Shown here: piece after piece, positions 33,539-42,609 of the stretch
Numbering within the stretch: the stretch's first letter is position 1
How the letters are laid out: each line of letters opens with the position of its first letter
Assembly (NCBI RefSeq): GCF_000971235.1
Contig: NZ_BBMB01000009.1
Location: 58,012-122,011, forward strand
DNA from: Demequina subtropica
Lineage (GTDB): Bacteria; Actinomycetota; Actinomycetes; Actinomycetales; Demequinaceae
Direction of reading: 5' to 3'
DNA length: 64,000 nt
Position numbers and translations under genes: made by a program
The notes under the pieces: model-generated
The model's input: the letters and a program-made list of their open reading frames with translations, nothing else
Databases searched by the model: none
What the model was told of the DNA's origin: nothing

Positions 33539-34792
33539 GTGGTGCACGGGGTGTTCCGGTTCGAGGACTTCGAGCTCGACCCTGCCCGCTTCCAGCTCAC
33601 GCGCGCCGGGCGGCCGGTCCGGGTCGAGCCGCGCGCGTTCGACCTGTTGCGCCTGCTCGTCGCGCACCACGATCGGGTGGTCACCAAGCAGGAGATCCTC
33701 GAGCACGTCTGGGGGACGGAGTACGTCAGCGACGCCGCCCTCACGACCGCGCTGCGCACGGTACGCCGCGCGGTGGGTGACACCGGCGCGGATCAGCGCG
33801 TGATCCGCACGGCCCACGGGCGCGGCTACCAGCTCGTGGCGCCCGTCCGGGTCGTCGGTCCGGCCGGTGACGATGCGCGCCACGCCCCGCCCCGCATCGT
33901 CGCCTCCCCGGCGATCGCGGACGACGCCCGCCCGAGCGCGGCGGCGCAGGAGATCCGCTACTGCGCCGCGGCGGACGGCGCGCGCATCGCCTATGCGACG
34001 GTGGGCGAGGGCCCGGTGCTCATGAAGGCCGCGAACTGGATCACGCATCTCGACCTCGAGTGGGACAGCCCGGTGTGGTCGCACTGGGTCCGCGGGCTCG
34101 CGCGCGGTCGCACCCTGGTGCGCTACGACGAGCGCGGCTGCGGCATGTCGGACTGGACCGTGCCCGGGTTCTCGTTCGAGGACTGGGTGACGGACCTCGA
34201 GACCGTGGTCGCGGCCGCGGGGCTCGAGCGCTTCCCGCTGCTGGGGGTGTCCCAGGGCGCGGCGGTCGCGATCGACTACGCCGCGCGGCACCCGGAGCAG
34301 GTCTCGTCGCTCATCCTCGCCGGCGGCTACGTGCTGGGCCGCATGAAGCGGGCGCGCGACGATGCGGAGCGTGCGGAGGCCGCGCTCGACATCGACCTTG
34401 CACGCGTGGGCTGGGGTCGCGAGGACCCGACGTTCATGCGGGTGTTCGCGTCGCAGTTCCTCCCGCGCGGCTCCCAGCAGGAATGGGACGAGTTCACGAC
34501 CTTCCAGCGGCGCACCACGTCCGACGAGAACGCGGTGCGGTTCCTCGAGGAGTTCGCGCGCATCGACGTCACGGCGCAGGCGGCGCGGGTGCGGTGCCCG
34601 ACGCTGATCCTGCACTCGCGCGACGACGGCCGCGTGCCGGTCGAGCAGGCGCGAGCGCTCGCCTCCCTGATCCCCCGCTCGCGGCTGGTCCTCCTCGACA
34701 GCGCGAGCCACCTCATCGGCGAGGGGGAGCCCGCGTGGGACGATTTCCTCGCGCACATCGACGACTTCCTGTCCGATCCATCCCATTCCTGA
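33539..34792 (+). CDS. Winged-helix (OmpR-type) domain fused to alpha/beta hydrolase
   Basis: A 417-residue single protein. Residues about 1-95 are a Trans_reg_C winged helix (FELDPARFQLTRAGRPVRVE, ILEHVWGTEYVSDAALTTAL, RVIRTAHGRGYQLVAPV), the DNA-binding domain of OmpR and CadC. After a linker, residues about 140-417 are an alpha/beta hydrolase with GVSQGAA elbow (Ser about 235), DDGRVPVEQ (Asp) and SASHLI (His). It lacks a receiver domain. It may be a DNA-binding protein that senses a small ester or signal through a hydrolase pocket. The start at 33539 is set by the -10 spacing; GTG 33521 is an alternative. The catalytic triad looks intact. Confidence 0.82.
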   Translation: MVHGVFRFEDFELDPARFQLTRAGRPVRVEPRAFDLLRLLVAHHDRVVTKQEILEHVWGTEYVSDAALTTALRTVRRAVGDTGADQRVIRTAHGRGYQLVAPVRVVGPAGDDARHAPPRIVASPAIADDARPSAAAQEIRYCAAADGARIAYATVGEGPVLMKAANWITHLDLEWDSPVWSHWVRGLARGRTLVRYDERGCGMSDWTVPGFSFEDWVTDLETVVAAAGLERFPLLGVSQGAAVAIDYAARHPEQVSSLILAGGYVLGRMKRARDDAERAEAALDIDLARVGWGREDPTFMRVFASQFLPRGSQQEWDEFTTFQRRTTSDENAVRFLEEFARIDVTAQAARVRCPTLILHSRDDGRVPVEQARALASLIPRSRLVLLDSASHLIGEGEPAWDDFLAHIDDFLSDPSHS

Positions 34793-34832
34793 GGAGATCT
34801 GAGGGAAGTCCTGGGGGACTCCTGCGCGCTGC

Positions 34833-34850
34833 CCGGACACCGTTGTCCGG
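34833..34850 (+). terminator. Small hairpin before the BspA-like gene
   Basis: ccggaca / tgtccgg with a 4-base loop, 40 bases past the hydrolase-fusion stop. A weak terminator candidate. Confidence 0.35.
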
Positions 34851-34924
34851 AGGCGAAGCCCCTCGTACGGTCGCAGCAACCCCGCGCCATCCGGGGTTCC
34901 GCCATCGATCCTGAGGAGTTCCCT

Positions 34925-37090
34925 GTGTCCCCGAGCACCTTCCCCTTGCGCTACGCCGCGGCCGCGACGCTCGTCGCCGGCCTCATGGTGGTCGCGCCCG
35001 TCCTGGGCGGCGCCGCCGCCCTCGCCGAGGAGCCCGATGCTCCCGGCGCGCCGAGCGCCTCGCCGACCGCCGTCGCGAGCGCGCCGTCTGCCGAGCCCGC
35101 CGCCGAGCCTGCGGTCGTGCCGTCCGAGGGGGACGTCACGGCCGAGCCTGCCGCCGTCGAGCCTGAGCCGGCCGTCGAGCCTGAGCCCGCCGCTGTCGAG
35201 CCCGAGCCCGCCGTCGAGCCCGAGCCGACCCCCGCATCGTCCCCCTCCGAGGACGCCGAGGCTCAGGACTCTCCTGCGGCCGTGCCCGTCGTCGAAGAGG
35301 ACGCGGCGCCGGTGGCGCTCGCGCTCGAGAAGTTCCCGGCGGAGCCCCCGGCCGAGGAGCTCGAGTCGCCGTTCCTCGGCGCGGACGGCTGCGAGTACGA
35401 CTTCGTGATCCAGGAGGGATCGCTCAGCATCGCCGACATCTCGGGCTGCACCGACGTGGTGGTGCCCGAGGCGATCGGCGGCTTCCCCGTCGAGCGCGTG
35501 GGCGCGTTCTCCACGGAGGTCACGATGTCCGGCGCATCGCAGTTCACGTCGCTCGTGCTGCCGGACTCGCTCTTCGCGGTCGGGCCGGGCGCCTTCAAGA
35601 ACGCCGATGCGCTGGTGAGCGTCGACTTCGGCGCGGGCGTCCAGCGCATCGAGGGCCGGGCCTTCGCGGACGCCGATGCGCTCACCGCGATCACGCTGCC
35701 CGGCTCGGTGAGGTTCGTCGGAGCCCGTGCCTTCGAGGGCTCCGGGTCGGTCGCGAGCCTCGACCTCGGCTCGGTGCAGCAGGTCGAGGGCCTCGCGTTC
35801 TCCGGGCTCGGCCAGGTGACCGAGCTCGTGGTGCCCGCGACCGTCACGCGTGCCGCGGACACCGCCTTCGGCAACATGCGAGAGCTGCGGACCCTGCTGG
35901 TCGAGGGTGATCCGTCGGCGTTCGTGCGGTTCACGTTCGTCGGGTCCACCTCGCTCCAGGAGGTCGAGTTCCGCAACCGCTCCGCCTCCGCGACCATCGC
36001 GGCGAACATGTTCGTGGGCGCGGGCCTGAACGCCATCCCGACCGTGTTCTTCCGCGACGGCGCCTTCGGGAAGAGCTGCGCGCTCGAGGACGGCGAGACC
36101 CTCAGGTTCGGCGGGGCGACGATGCTCCCGCAGTGCCTCTTCGATGTCACCTTCGACCTCGACACGGGTCTCCGGAGCGAGCTGAAGCAGTTCAACATCC
36201 GTGAGGGCTCCGTGGTCACGGACGTGCCCACGGTGGAGGTCCCCGAGGGCAAGGTCTTCGCGGGCTTCTCGCCGGACGTCGCAGAGCCCGTGGTCGCGGA
36301 CACGACCTACGTCCCGGTGTTCGTCGACCCTGTCCCGGGCGACTACGTCCCGAGCGAGGACGACCTGATCGACGAGAAGCAGTGCTGCTTCGTCGCTCCC
36401 CCGACGGTCCAGGCGGGGCAGGAGCTGACGCTCACGATCGTCCCCGAGGAGTCCGACCCGACCGGCACCCCTGAGCCGAACCCGACCGGCACCCCTGAGC
36501 CGGGTCCGACCGGCACGTCCGAGCCGGACCCGATCAAGCAGGCCGTGCCGCCGATCGAGCTCCCGGAGGACCCGGAGGAGGAGGCGCTGCCGGAGGACTT
36601 CGACCCGAACGACTTCATCGACGTGTTCCTCTTCTCCGACCCGCTCGAGCTGGTGATCACGGGCTTCACCCAGGACTCGGTGACCGTGCTGGTGCCCGAG
36701 ACGGTCGAGCCGGGCGAGCACAAGGTCGCGGTCTACTCGGTGTTCGGCGAGCTGTTCGGCTGGCAGCCCATCACCGTGACGGCCGCCCCGGCCCCCGCGG
36801 GCGAGGTGCCCGGCGAGGACGCTCCCGAGGCCGACGACCCGGCCGGCGAGGACGACGAGGCCGCGGGCCAGGAGGACGACGACGTCGTGCCGATCGCGCA
36901 GGAGGACGGCGGTCAGGTGGCGGGTGCGGTCGACGACGAGCAGGTCGCCGGGGTGACCGGCGCCGTCCTCGCCTCGACGGGCGCCTCCCATGGGCTGCCC
37001 GCGCTCGCCGGTGCGCTCGCGCTCATCGTCGCGGGAGGCGTGCTGCTCGCCAGCAGGGCCCGGATCGTGGGGCGGCGGTCGCGGCTGTAG
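34925..37090 (+). CDS. BspA-like leucine-rich-repeat surface protein with LASTG sorting signal
   Basis: A 721-residue exported cell-wall protein. The GTG start has GAGGAG 6 bases upstream. Signal peptide is about residues 1-36 (ends AALAEEPD). Residues about 40-120 are a wall-spanning Glu-Pro repeat (AVEPEPAAVEPEP). Residues about 150-400 carry BspA/LRR_5 repeats such as GAFKNADALVSVDFGAGVQR and RAFADADALTAITLPGSVRF. After these come a bacterial-repeat-like domain, a DPTGTPEPNPTGTPEPG repeat and an acidic stretch. LASTG is at 682-686, followed by a hydrophobic helix and RRSRL. The sorting motif is identical to that of the 5236-7626 protein. Likely an adhesin. Confidence 0.88.
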   Translation: MSPSTFPLRYAAAATLVAGLMVVAPVLGGAAALAEEPDAPGAPSASPTAVASAPSAEPAAEPAVVPSEGDVTAEPAAVEPEPAVEPEPAAVEPEPAVEPEPTPASSPSEDAEAQDSPAAVPVVEEDAAPVALALEKFPAEPPAEELESPFLGADGCEYDFVIQEGSLSIADISGCTDVVVPEAIGGFPVERVGAFSTEVTMSGASQFTSLVLPDSLFAVGPGAFKNADALVSVDFGAGVQRIEGRAFADADALTAITLPGSVRFVGARAFEGSGSVASLDLGSVQQVEGLAFSGLGQVTELVVPATVTRAADTAFGNMRELRTLLVEGDPSAFVRFTFVGSTSLQEVEFRNRSASATIAANMFVGAGLNAIPTVFFRDGAFGKSCALEDGETLRFGGATMLPQCLFDVTFDLDTGLRSELKQFNIREGSVVTDVPTVEVPEGKVFAGFSPDVAEPVVADTTYVPVFVDPVPGDYVPSEDDLIDEKQCCFVAPPTVQAGQELTLTIVPEESDPTGTPEPNPTGTPEPGPTGTSEPDPIKQAVPPIELPEDPEEEALPEDFDPNDFIDVFLFSDPLELVITGFTQDSVTVLVPETVEPGEHKVAVYSVFGELFGWQPITVTAAPAPAGEVPGEDAPEADDPAGEDDEAAGQEDDDVVPIAQEDGGQVAGAVDDEQVAGVTGAVLASTGASHGLPALAGALALIVAGGVLLASRARIVGRRSRL

Positions 37091-37119
37091 CCCACGGCGC
37101 GATCAGATGGCGGTCGCGC

Positions 37120-37151
37120 GGCTCCGGTGGGGTGGCCACCCCACCGGAGCC
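37120..37151. terminator. Bidirectional terminator, 32-nt perfect palindrome
   Basis: ggctccggtggggtgg and its exact complement, between convergent genes. An outer cgcgcg pair extends the stem. Confidence 0.82.
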
Positions 37152-37160
37152 AGCCGCGCG

Positions 37161-38015
37161 TCACAGCCCGAGGTTGCGCGCGAGCACCTCGCGGATCGAC
37201 TCCCACCGGTCGGTGCGCGCGGCCAGCAGCGGCGCACCCTCCTCGACCGCTGGGACGTACCCGCTGCCGTCGACGCGGCCCACGGTGAACCCGGCCTCCG
37301 CGGCGAGCGCCGCGCCCGGCACGTGGTCCCACGGCTTGGCGCGCGTGTAGACCAGGTAGCCCACGTCCTGCAGGACCAGGTCCGCGTAGTCGAAGCCCGC
37401 GCACATCCTCAGCTCGTCGTAGCCGCCCAGCTCGTGCTCGGCGGCGAGCAGCCCCTCGCGCATCGAGTCGACCGCGTACCGCACCGACACCGCGCCGCGC
37501 GGCTCCTGCATCGTCAAGGAGGCCCGCGCATCGTCCCCGCGGGAGCGTTCGACGCCCGCAACGAGCGAGCGCCCGTCGAGGAACGCCCCGACGCCGCGCA
37601 GGCCCTCGAACATGCGGCCCTGCTCGGGGTGGTAGATCCAGCCGCCCACGGGCTCGCCGTCCTCGACCAGGCCGACCATCACCGCGTAGGTGTCCGAGCC
37701 GGCCACGAAGTTCGCGGTGCCGTCGACAGGGTCGACCGTCCACACGGTCCCCTCGGTCGCGAGCAGGCGGGTGAGCGAGGGATCGTCGGCGGTGGCCTCC
37801 TCGCCCACGACCGGCACGTCGAGGATCTCGCGCAGGAGCGGGGTCAGCGCCCGCTCCGCGGCCTCGTCCGCCTCGGTCACGTAGTCGCCCGGGCCCTTGA
37901 GACGGATGTCGCCCTCGGCCAGGGCGCGGAAGCGCGGACGGATCTCGGCGTCGGCGACGCGGCGCATGGCCGCGCCCACCGCCGCGCGCTGTGCGGCGTC
38001 GAGCAGGGGTTCCAT
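37161..38015 (-). CDS. Inositol monophosphatase-family phosphatase
   Basis: A 284-residue Mg2+-dependent phosphatase. Family motifs are complete: DYVTEADEAAE, VVGEEA, WTVDPVDGTANF (metal site, about 92-103) and KPWDHVPGAAL (about 225-235). Substrates in the family include inositol phosphates, histidinol phosphate and 3'-phosphoadenosine 5'-phosphate; this one cannot be pinned down. It is divergent from topA over 167 bases. Confidence 0.93.
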   Translation of the reverse strand: MEPLLDAAQRAAVGAAMRRVADAEIRPRFRALAEGDIRLKGPGDYVTEADEAAERALTPLLREILDVPVVGEEATADDPSLTRLLATEGTVWTVDPVDGTANFVAGSDTYAVMVGLVEDGEPVGGWIYHPEQGRMFEGLRGVGAFLDGRSLVAGVERSRGDDARASLTMQEPRGAVSVRYAVDSMREGLLAAEHELGGYDELRMCAGFDYADLVLQDVGYLVYTRAKPWDHVPGAALAAEAGFTVGRVDGSGYVPAVEEGAPLLAARTDRWESIREVLARNLGL

Positions 38016-38120
38016 GCGTCCATCGAACCACGGCGGTGCCTGGGCGGACGATGCGCCGCGGCCCGGTCACGCATCGTTCACCTCTCCCCAGGTCCCGGTG
38101 GCGTCGTCGCACCCCGTATG

Positions 38121-38126
38121 TATATT
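38121..38126 (+). promoter_or_regulatory. Likely -10 box of topA
   Basis: TATATT in an otherwise GC-rich intergenic region, 56 bases before the topA ATG. The -35 is unclear. Confidence 0.5.
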
Positions 38127-38182
38127 GAGTGCGTCTCAGGCAGGTGAAGCCGCCGGGGCGCACATCCCAGAGAGAAGGTTCC

Positions 38183-40840
38183 ATGGCCCGCAAGCTCGTC
38201 ATCGTCGAGTCGCCCACCAAGTCGCGCACCATCGGCGGCTTCCTCGGCGCCGACTACGACGTGGTGTCGTCGGTGGGCCACATCCGCGACCTCGCCGAGC
38301 GCTCGGAGCTGCCGGCCGAGCTGAAGAAGTCGGACATCGGCAAGTTCGCCATCGACATCGACGCGGGCTTCCAGCCGTACTACGTGGTCAACGCGGACAA
38401 GAAGAAGATCGTCGCGGACATCAAGAAGCGCCTCAAGGAGGCCGACGAGCTCTACCTCGCGACTGATGAGGACCGCGAGGGAGAGGCGATCGCCTGGCAC
38501 CTTCTCGACGTGCTCAAGCCCAAGGTGCCGGTCAAGCGCCTCGCGTTCCACGAGATCACGCGGGAGGGCATCAGCCGGGCGCTCGAGCAGCCGCGCGAGG
38601 TCGACATGGAGCTCGTCGAGGCGCAGGAGGCGCGCCGCCTGCTCGACCGTCTCTACGGCTACGAGGTCTCGCCTGTCCTGTGGCGCAAGATCCAGTCGGG
38701 GCTGTCCGCCGGCCGCGTGCAGTCGGTGACGCTCCGCCTGGTGGTGGACCGCGAGCGGGAGCGCATGGCGTTCCAGTCCGCCGAGTACTGGGACCTCAAG
38801 GGCACCTTCACCGCGACCGAGGGCAAGGACGCCGGGCGCAGCTTCGACGCCAAGCTCACCTCGGTGGACGGCAAGCGCGTCGCGACGGGCAAGGACTTCG
38901 ACGACCGCGGCGTGCTCAAGAACGACAAGGTGGTCCACGTCCACGCGGCGCTCGCGGGAGCGCTGGCGGCGGGCCTCGCGGACTCGACCTTCACGGTCAA
39001 CGGCGTCGACTCGCGGCCGTACAAGCGCCGCCCGGCCGCGCCCTTCATCACGTCGACGCTCATCCAGGAGTCGAGCCGCAAGCTCCGGCTGGGTGCGCGC
39101 CAGGCGATGGGTGTGGCGCAGGCGCTGTACCAGAAGGGCTACATCACCTATATGCGTTCCGACTCGCCGGTGCTCTCCGGCGAGGCCGTGCGCGCCGCCC
39201 GCAAGCAGGCGACGGCGCTCTACGGCGCGGACGCCGTCGCGGCGAGCCCGCGCATCTACGCCTCCGGCGACTCGAACGCGCAGGAGGCGCACGAGGCGAT
39301 CCGTCCCGCGGGCGACACGTTCCGCACGCCCGACTCGCTCCGCACCGAGCTCACGGGCGACGAGTTCCGCATGTACGAGATGATCTGGAAGCGCACCCTC
39401 GCCTCCCAGATGGCCGATGCCGTGGGCACCACGTCCACCGTGCGCATCGGCGCGACCACGGCCGCGCACCACGCGGTCGAGTTCTCCGCCTCCGGCACCA
39501 TCCTCACGAGCCCCGGCTTCATGGCGCTGTACGAGGAGTCCCGCGACAAGGCGCGGTACGAGGAGGACGAGCAGAAGGTCGAGAAGGAGTCGCGCCTGCC
39601 GGTGCTGGCCGAGGGCCAGAAGGTGGACGCGGACGGCATCGAGCCGCTCACGCACGCGACCACCCCGCCGCCGCGCTACACGCAGGGCTCCATGATCAAG
39701 GAGCTCGAGGACCGCAAGCTGGGCCGCCCGTCGACGTACGCCGCGATGGTCGACGTCATCATCGACAAGGGCTACGTCAACGTCGAGAAGCAGGCGCTGG
39801 TGCCCACGTGGCTCGCGTTCGCGATGATCCGCCTGCTCGAGGACCACTTCGCGTGGCTCATCGACTACGCGTTCACGGCGGACATGGAGGAGGACCTCGA
39901 CAAGATCGCGTCCGGCCACATGTCTCGCGTGGACTGGCTCAGCGAGTTCTACTTCGGCTCGGGAGCCTCGGACGACGAGGGCCGGGCGCAGGGGCTCAAG
40001 CGACTCGTGGAGGACCTCGGCGAGATCGACGCGCGCGCCAACTCGACGTTCGAGATCGGTGACGGCATCGCGCTCCGCGTCGGCAAGTACGGCCCCTACC
40101 TGGAGCGTGAGGTCGACGGAGAGAAGCAGACCGCCTCGGTTCCCGACGAGCTCGCGCCCGACGAGCTCACCGTCGCGAAGGCCGAGGAGCTGCTCGCGAA
40201 CCAGGGTGGCGACGAGCGCGTGCTGGGCCAGCACCCCGAGTCGGGCCTCGACATCGTCGCGAAGGCCGGCCGCTTCGGCCCGTACGTCACCGAGGTGCTG
40301 CCCGAGGACGCCAAGGGTCGCCCGAAGACCGCGAGCCTGTTCAAGTCGATGGACCTCGAGACCGTCTCGCTCGAGGACGCGCTGCGCCTCATGAGCCTCC
40401 CGCGCGTCGTGGGCGTCGACCCCGCGACGAACGAGGAGATCACGGCGCAGAACGGCCGCTTCGGCCCGTACCTCAAGAAGGGCACCGACTCGCGCACCAT
40501 CGAGTCCGAGCAGCAGCTGCTCGACATCACGCTCGAGGAGGCGCTCGCGATCTACGCGCAGCCCAAGCGCGGGCGCGGCCGGGCCGCGACGCCGCCGCTC
40601 AAGGAGTTCGGCGACGACCCGACCTCGGGCAAGCCGATCGTCGCGAAGTCGGGCCGGTTCGGCGACTACATCACCGACGGCGAGACCAACGTGACCATCC
40701 CCAAGGCCGAGTCCGTGGAGTCGCTCACGCCCGAGCGCGCCATCGAGCTCATCGCGGAGAAGCGCGCGAAGGGCCCGGCCAAGAAGCCGGCCCGCCGCAC
40801 CGCCGCGAAGAAGCCCACCACCCGCGCGAAGAAGAAGTGA
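38183..40840 (+). CDS. topA: DNA topoisomerase I
   Basis: An 885-residue type IA topoisomerase that relaxes negative supercoils. The Toprim domain begins KLVIVESPTKSRTIGGFLG (Glu 9) and contains ATDEDREGEAIAWHL (metal-binding acids). The catalytic tyrosine is Tyr323 in GYITYMRSDSPVLSG; most homologues have YMRTDS followed by T or V, so the serine-proline after it is a small variation. Zinc-finger cysteines are absent. Instead, C-terminal actinobacterial repeats with GRFGPY or KYGPYL (four or more) and a lysine/alanine-rich tail (AKKPARRTAAKKPTTRAKKK) replace them, as in mycobacterial TopA. GAGAAGG precedes the ATG. Confidence 0.97.
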   Translation: MARKLVIVESPTKSRTIGGFLGADYDVVSSVGHIRDLAERSELPAELKKSDIGKFAIDIDAGFQPYYVVNADKKKIVADIKKRLKEADELYLATDEDREGEAIAWHLLDVLKPKVPVKRLAFHEITREGISRALEQPREVDMELVEAQEARRLLDRLYGYEVSPVLWRKIQSGLSAGRVQSVTLRLVVDRERERMAFQSAEYWDLKGTFTATEGKDAGRSFDAKLTSVDGKRVATGKDFDDRGVLKNDKVVHVHAALAGALAAGLADSTFTVNGVDSRPYKRRPAAPFITSTLIQESSRKLRLGARQAMGVAQALYQKGYITYMRSDSPVLSGEAVRAARKQATALYGADAVAASPRIYASGDSNAQEAHEAIRPAGDTFRTPDSLRTELTGDEFRMYEMIWKRTLASQMADAVGTTSTVRIGATTAAHHAVEFSASGTILTSPGFMALYEESRDKARYEEDEQKVEKESRLPVLAEGQKVDADGIEPLTHATTPPPRYTQGSMIKELEDRKLGRPSTYAAMVDVIIDKGYVNVEKQALVPTWLAFAMIRLLEDHFAWLIDYAFTADMEEDLDKIASGHMSRVDWLSEFYFGSGASDDEGRAQGLKRLVEDLGEIDARANSTFEIGDGIALRVGKYGPYLEREVDGEKQTASVPDELAPDELTVAKAEELLANQGGDERVLGQHPESGLDIVAKAGRFGPYVTEVLPEDAKGRPKTASLFKSMDLETVSLEDALRLMSLPRVVGVDPATNEEITAQNGRFGPYLKKGTDSRTIESEQQLLDITLEEALAIYAQPKRGRGRAATPPLKEFGDDPTSGKPIVAKSGRFGDYITDGETNVTIPKAESVESLTPERAIELIAEKRAKGPAKKPARRTAAKKPTTRAKKK

Positions 40841-40846
40841 GGCGCC

Positions 40847-41083
40847 GTGCCTGACCAGAAGCAGCCCGGCCCCCCGCCCGAGCCTGCACGATCGACCGGC
40901 TTCACCTTCCTGGGCTATCTCGGTCTGATCCTGGGTCTCGGTGCTGTCGCGCTGACGGTCGACTCCGGCTCCGTCGAGGTGCTGGGCTTCTCGTTCGACT
41001 GGCCCGTCATGCTGATCGCGGCGGTGGCGTTCGTCGGCGGGCTGCTCGCCGCCCGCTTCGGTCCGCGCAAGGGCGACCTCTAG
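40847..41083 (+). CDS. Small two-span membrane protein
   Basis: A 78-residue protein with a proline-rich N-terminus (residues 1-16), a helix at about 20-38 (FLGYLGLILGLGAVALTV), a short exterior loop and a helix at about 52-70 (PVMLIAAVAFVGGLLAARFG). It starts at a GTG 6 bases after the topA stop with GTGAGG before it, so it is probably co-transcribed with topA. Function is unknown. Confidence 0.72.
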   Translation: MPDQKQPGPPPEPARSTGFTFLGYLGLILGLGAVALTVDSGSVEVLGFSFDWPVMLIAAVAFVGGLLAARFGPRKGDL

Positions 41084-41101
41084 CACCAGGCCTTCTCGAC
41101 G

Positions 41102-41124
41102 CCCTCCGCCCGGAGGCGTAGGTT
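41102..41124 (+). promoter_or_regulatory. Hairpin followed by -10 box before second ECF sigma gene
   Basis: CCTCC-gccc-GGAGG folds as a short terminator for the topA unit; TAGGTT (41119-41124) immediately after it may be the -10 of the sigma gene. Confidence 0.4.
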
Positions 41125-41172
41125 CGAGTCAACCCGGCACGCCTCCCCGGCGTTCATGTGTCGGGAGGGGCC

Positions 41173-41745
41173 ATGGACGATCTCGAGCACGTCGTCGGCG
41201 CGCTGTACGCGTCGGCGTTGCCGCGCCTGTGCGCGTACGGCTACCTCCTCACGGGATCGCAGTCCGACGCCGAGGAGCTGGTGCAGGCGGCCATCGTCAA
41301 GGTCTTCACGCGCCGTCGCCGGTTGGACGGCGCGCGTGCCGCCGAGGCCTACGTCCGTGCCGCGATGCGGACCCTCCGCATCGACGAGGCTCGGCGCGCG
41401 AGCCGGTGGCGGCGAGTCATGCCCGGCCAGGCGATCGCGACGGCGGCGGCGGACCACAGCGAGACGCTCGCTCAGGAGGACGAGGTCTCGCGGGCCCTGC
41501 TGTCGTTGCCGCCACGCGCGAGGGTCGCCGTCGCGCTGCGCCATTACGACGACCTCAGCATCGAGGACGTGGCCGCGGCCATGGGTGTGACCGAGGGGAC
41601 GGTGAAGTCGCTGCTGCATCGGGCGCGTGAGGTGCTCGGACCCTGGCTCGACGCGCGCGACGGGGACGGCGACGGCGAGACGGTCGAGGTGGCGGGCGAG
41701 CATCCGCACGCGCGCCTTCATGCAGGACGGGGGCGGTCGCGATGA
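41173..41745 (+). CDS. ECF RNA polymerase sigma factor
   Basis: A 190-residue sigma-70. Region 2: LCAYGYLLTGSQSDAEELVQ with AEAYVRAAMRTLRIDEARRA; region 4: LPPRARVAVALRHYDDLSIE with VAAAMGVTEGTVKSLLHRAR. The ATG at 41173 has GGAGGGG just upstream; GTG 41158 is an alternative. Its stop overlaps the next start (ATGA), so it is tightly coupled to the ankyrin-like membrane protein. Confidence 0.92.
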   Translation: MDDLEHVVGALYASALPRLCAYGYLLTGSQSDAEELVQAAIVKVFTRRRRLDGARAAEAYVRAAMRTLRIDEARRASRWRRVMPGQAIATAAADHSETLAQEDEVSRALLSLPPRARVAVALRHYDDLSIEDVAAAMGVTEGTVKSLLHRAREVLGPWLDARDGDGDGETVEVAGEHPHARLHAGRGRSR

Positions 41746-42581
41746 GCGGGGACCTTCTCGAGGCCGCGGAACGGCACGGCGCCGAGTCCGCGACCATGCT
41801 CGCGGCGGTGGGCGCGGGTGCGGTGGTCGACAGGATCCGTGCGCGGCGTCGGCGCCGACGGGTCGTCTCGACGGTGCTGCTCGCCCTCGCGGTCCCGGTG
41901 GCGGTGGTCGCGGGCGAGGCGTGGGTCGGGGACGGCCCCGATGCGGTGGATCCCGCGTCCCCGGCGACGGTGGACATCAGGCTCGACGCCCCGCTGGCCC
42001 CCCAGGTGCGTGACGCGATCGAGCGGGGCGACCACGCCGCCATGCGCGCGCTGTTCGCCGCGGGGGCGGACCCGGGCGCCACGGTGGGGTGGGACCCGTA
42101 CCACTACGTGGAGCAGGCAGCGTCGAGGTGCGACCTGGAGGCGGTGGCGATCCTGGAGGACGTGGGGGCGCCGCGGGTCTCGCCCGACGATCCCGAGGTG
42201 GACCTCGCCGTCACGCATGCGGTGAGGTCCTGCGAGCCGGACGTGGTCCTGGCGCTCCTCGACTCCTCCCCGGTGGGCCTCACGCGCGACACGCAGATGT
42301 CGCTGGTCGCGCGCCAGGGGACCCGTGGCACGCTCCTCGCGCTCGTGGCGCGCGGCTACCCGATGCAGATCGACGGCGAGTGGAGCGCCCTTCTCGACGC
42401 GGCGCGCAGCGGCCGCACCTCGCTGGTCGCGACCCTGCTCGACGCGGGTGCCGACCCGACCGCCGTGGTCGACGGCGTGCGCATCGACCGCTGGATCGCC
42501 ACGGCGCGCTTCCCGGAGGAGATCAAGGCGCTCGTCGCGGAGGCGTCCGAGCGGTGGGCGCAGGTGCCGGAGTGGCCCTGA
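41742..42581 (+). CDS. Membrane protein with exterior ankyrin-like repeats, sigma-factor partner
   Basis: A 279-residue protein: cytoplasmic N-terminus (about 1-40, very basic RIRARRRRRRVV), one helix (STVLLALAVPVAVVAGEAW, about 43-61) and an exterior domain of about five ankyrin-type units, e.g. VRDAIERGDHAAMRALFAAG then ADP, and LLDAARSGRTSLVATLLDAG then ADP. The N-terminal part lacks an obvious zinc anti-sigma motif (HxxxCxxC). By operon position it is probably the regulator of the upstream ECF sigma. Ankyrin repeats as the outside sensor would be unusual. Confidence 0.8.
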   Translation: MSGDLLEAAERHGAESATMLAAVGAGAVVDRIRARRRRRRVVSTVLLALAVPVAVVAGEAWVGDGPDAVDPASPATVDIRLDAPLAPQVRDAIERGDHAAMRALFAAGADPGATVGWDPYHYVEQAASRCDLEAVAILEDVGAPRVSPDDPEVDLAVTHAVRSCEPDVVLALLDSSPVGLTRDTQMSLVARQGTRGTLLALVARGYPMQIDGEWSALLDAARSGRTSLVATLLDAGADPTAVVDGVRIDRWIATARFPEEIKALVAEASERWAQVPEWP

Positions 42582-42597
42582 GCACGCCGCCCGTGAC

Positions 42598-42603
42598 TAG
42601 GCT
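42598..42603 (+). promoter_or_regulatory. -10 box of the Gfo/Idh gene (leaderless start)
   Basis: TAGGCT followed by 6 bases and the ATG. Confidence 0.55.
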
Positions 42604-42609
42604 GGCGGC

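Noticed and set aside
38078..41086. A 1002-codon minus-strand frame opposite topA
   Set aside because: Antisense shadow; topA carries all catalytic motifs in the other strand.
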